From the NCBI GenBank assembly GCA_018335615.1, contig JAGXRS010000095.1:1-6327 (forward strand): a DNA stretch of 6,327 nucleotides, in the 5' to 3' direction. The notes under the pieces are model-generated. The model did no database searches, was not told where the DNA came from, and saw only the letters and a list, made by a program, of their open reading frames with translations. Below, piece by piece: positions 5,573 to 6,327 of the stretch. The translations under genes were made by a program, and so were the position numbers. Position 1 is the first letter of the stretch, and each line of letters opens with the position of its first letter. Origin of the DNA: Hydrogenophaga sp. GTDB taxonomy: Bacteria > Pseudomonadota > Gammaproteobacteria > Burkholderiales > Burkholderiaceae_C.

Positions 5573-6327
5573 ATGAGCCTCAGACGCATTGTCTTGCGCG
5601 ATTTCGTCATCGTGCAAACCCTCGACCTGGATCTGGAGGCCGGCTTCTCGGTGCTGACCGGCGAGACCGGCGCCGGCAAGTCGATCCTGATCGATGCGCT
5701 GCAACTGGCACTGGGTTCGCGCGCCGACAGCGGTGTGGTGCGCGAGGGCGCGGCCCGCTGTGAAATCGCGGCCGAGTTCGACTCGCCCCCCGGCCTGGCT
5801 GCCTGGCTCGAAGAACAGGGCTTTGCGGTGGAAGACGGCCTGCTGCTGCGCCGCACGGTGGACACCGAAGGCCGCAGCCGAGCCTGGATCAACGGCAGCG
5901 CCGCCACCATGACGCAGCTCAAGGCATTGGCCAGCAGCCTGGTGGACATCCACGGTCAGCACGCCTGGCAAAGCCTGACCCGCGCCGACGCGGTGCGCGA
6001 CCTGCTGGACGCTTACGCGGGGATCGACACCCGGGCGGCCGCCGCCAGCTGGACGCAGTGGCGCCTGCGGCGCAAGGCGCTGGAAACCGCCACCGAGCGG
6101 CAGAACAGCCTGCGCCAGGAGAGCGAGCGACTGTCCTGGCAGATTGCCGAACTCGACAAGCTCTCACCCCAACCCGGGGAATGGGAAGAACTCAACACGC
6201 AGCACGGTCGACTGGCCAATGCCCAGGGCCTGCTGGACGCGGTACAGACCGCCGTGGCCGCACTGGACGACGAAGAGCCGAACGCCGGCGCGCTGATCAG
6301 CCGCGCACTCGCGGCCCTGCAAGCCCA
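5573..6327 (+). CDS. recN: DNA repair protein RecN (3' end cut by the window)
   Basis: SMC-like ATPase acting early in recombinational repair of double-strand breaks. The frame is open from the ATG at 5573 to the window end, giving 251 complete residues of a protein usually about 550 long. Seen here are the N-terminal ATPase half, with MSLRRIVLRDFVIV followed by a perfect Walker A GETGAGKS (30-37, K36), GRSRAWING, and the RecN-typical DIHGQHAW with H127. From about residue 155 a coiled-coil arm begins, rich in Arg/Glu/Gln/Leu (RRKALETATERQNSLRQESERL). Walker B and the signature motif would lie beyond the window. No Shine-Dalgarno precedes the ATG; the 20 bases before it are C-rich. The position after nadK matches the gene order known from many proteobacteria. 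Confidence 0.96.
   Translation, partial: MSLRRIVLRDFVIVQTLDLDLEAGFSVLTGETGAGKSILIDALQLALGSRADSGVVREGAARCEIAAEFDSPPGLAAWLEEQGFAVEDGLLLRRTVDTEGRSRAWINGSAATMTQLKALASSLVDIHGQHAWQSLTRADAVRDLLDAYAGIDTRAAAASWTQWRLRRKALETATERQNSLRQESERLSWQIAELDKLSPQPGEWEELNTQHGRLANAQGLLDAVQTAVAALDDEEPNAGALISRALAALQA

Noticed and set aside
1..6327. Mobile elements, attachment sites or CRISPR arrays, including possible integration at the tRNA genes
   Set aside because: No transposase or integrase, no repeated spacer structure, and no partial tRNA duplicate was seen near either tRNA.

Overview
The window looks like an ordinary piece of core chromosome from a high-GC betaproteobacterium, most likely a member of the Comamonadaceae (Hydrogenophaga/Acidovorax/Rhodoferax type). 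This rests on the strong G/C bias at third codon positions, the divergent hrcA / nadK-recN arrangement, and the style of the HrcA, NadK and RecN sequences. I see no transposase, integrase, phage gene, CRISPR array or rRNA.

Left part, plus strand (1-2929): the 3' portion of a membrane sensor histidine kinase, whose N-terminus lies before the window, is followed after 32 bases by a complete PPP-type metallophosphoesterase of 364 residues with its own Shine-Dalgarno. The two may form an operon. No response regulator lies downstream of the kinase, so its partner is either upstream or elsewhere.

Middle part (2930-3485): no protein gene is supported. Two tRNA genes lie on the minus strand, a CAT-anticodon tRNA (features favour tRNA-Ile2 over elongator tRNA-Met) and then tRNA-Arg(ACG). 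Both encode CCA, and each has a TACAAT -10 box just upstream. A strong intrinsic terminator follows tRNA-Arg. The 179-base spacer between the tRNAs contains a perfect TATAAT on the minus strand and several small hairpins, one of them C(UUCG)G-capped. This is the least explained stretch in the window.

Right part: hrcA (minus strand, heat-shock repressor) is divergent from nadK (plus strand, NAD kinase), and recN (plus strand, DNA-repair SMC-like ATPase) follows nadK and runs off the end of the window. The 93-base hrcA/nadK gap has no clear Shine-Dalgarno for either gene. A -10-like hexamer sits exactly six bases before each ATG, which suggests leaderless transcripts. On the minus strand hrcA leads straight towards the tRNA pair with only 36 bases between and no terminator, so read-through from hrcA into the tRNAs is possible.

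I did not find a convincing new system. The best leads are the tRNA spacer, the identity of the CAT tRNA, the paired leaderless-type starts, and the long insertion in the metallophosphoesterase.
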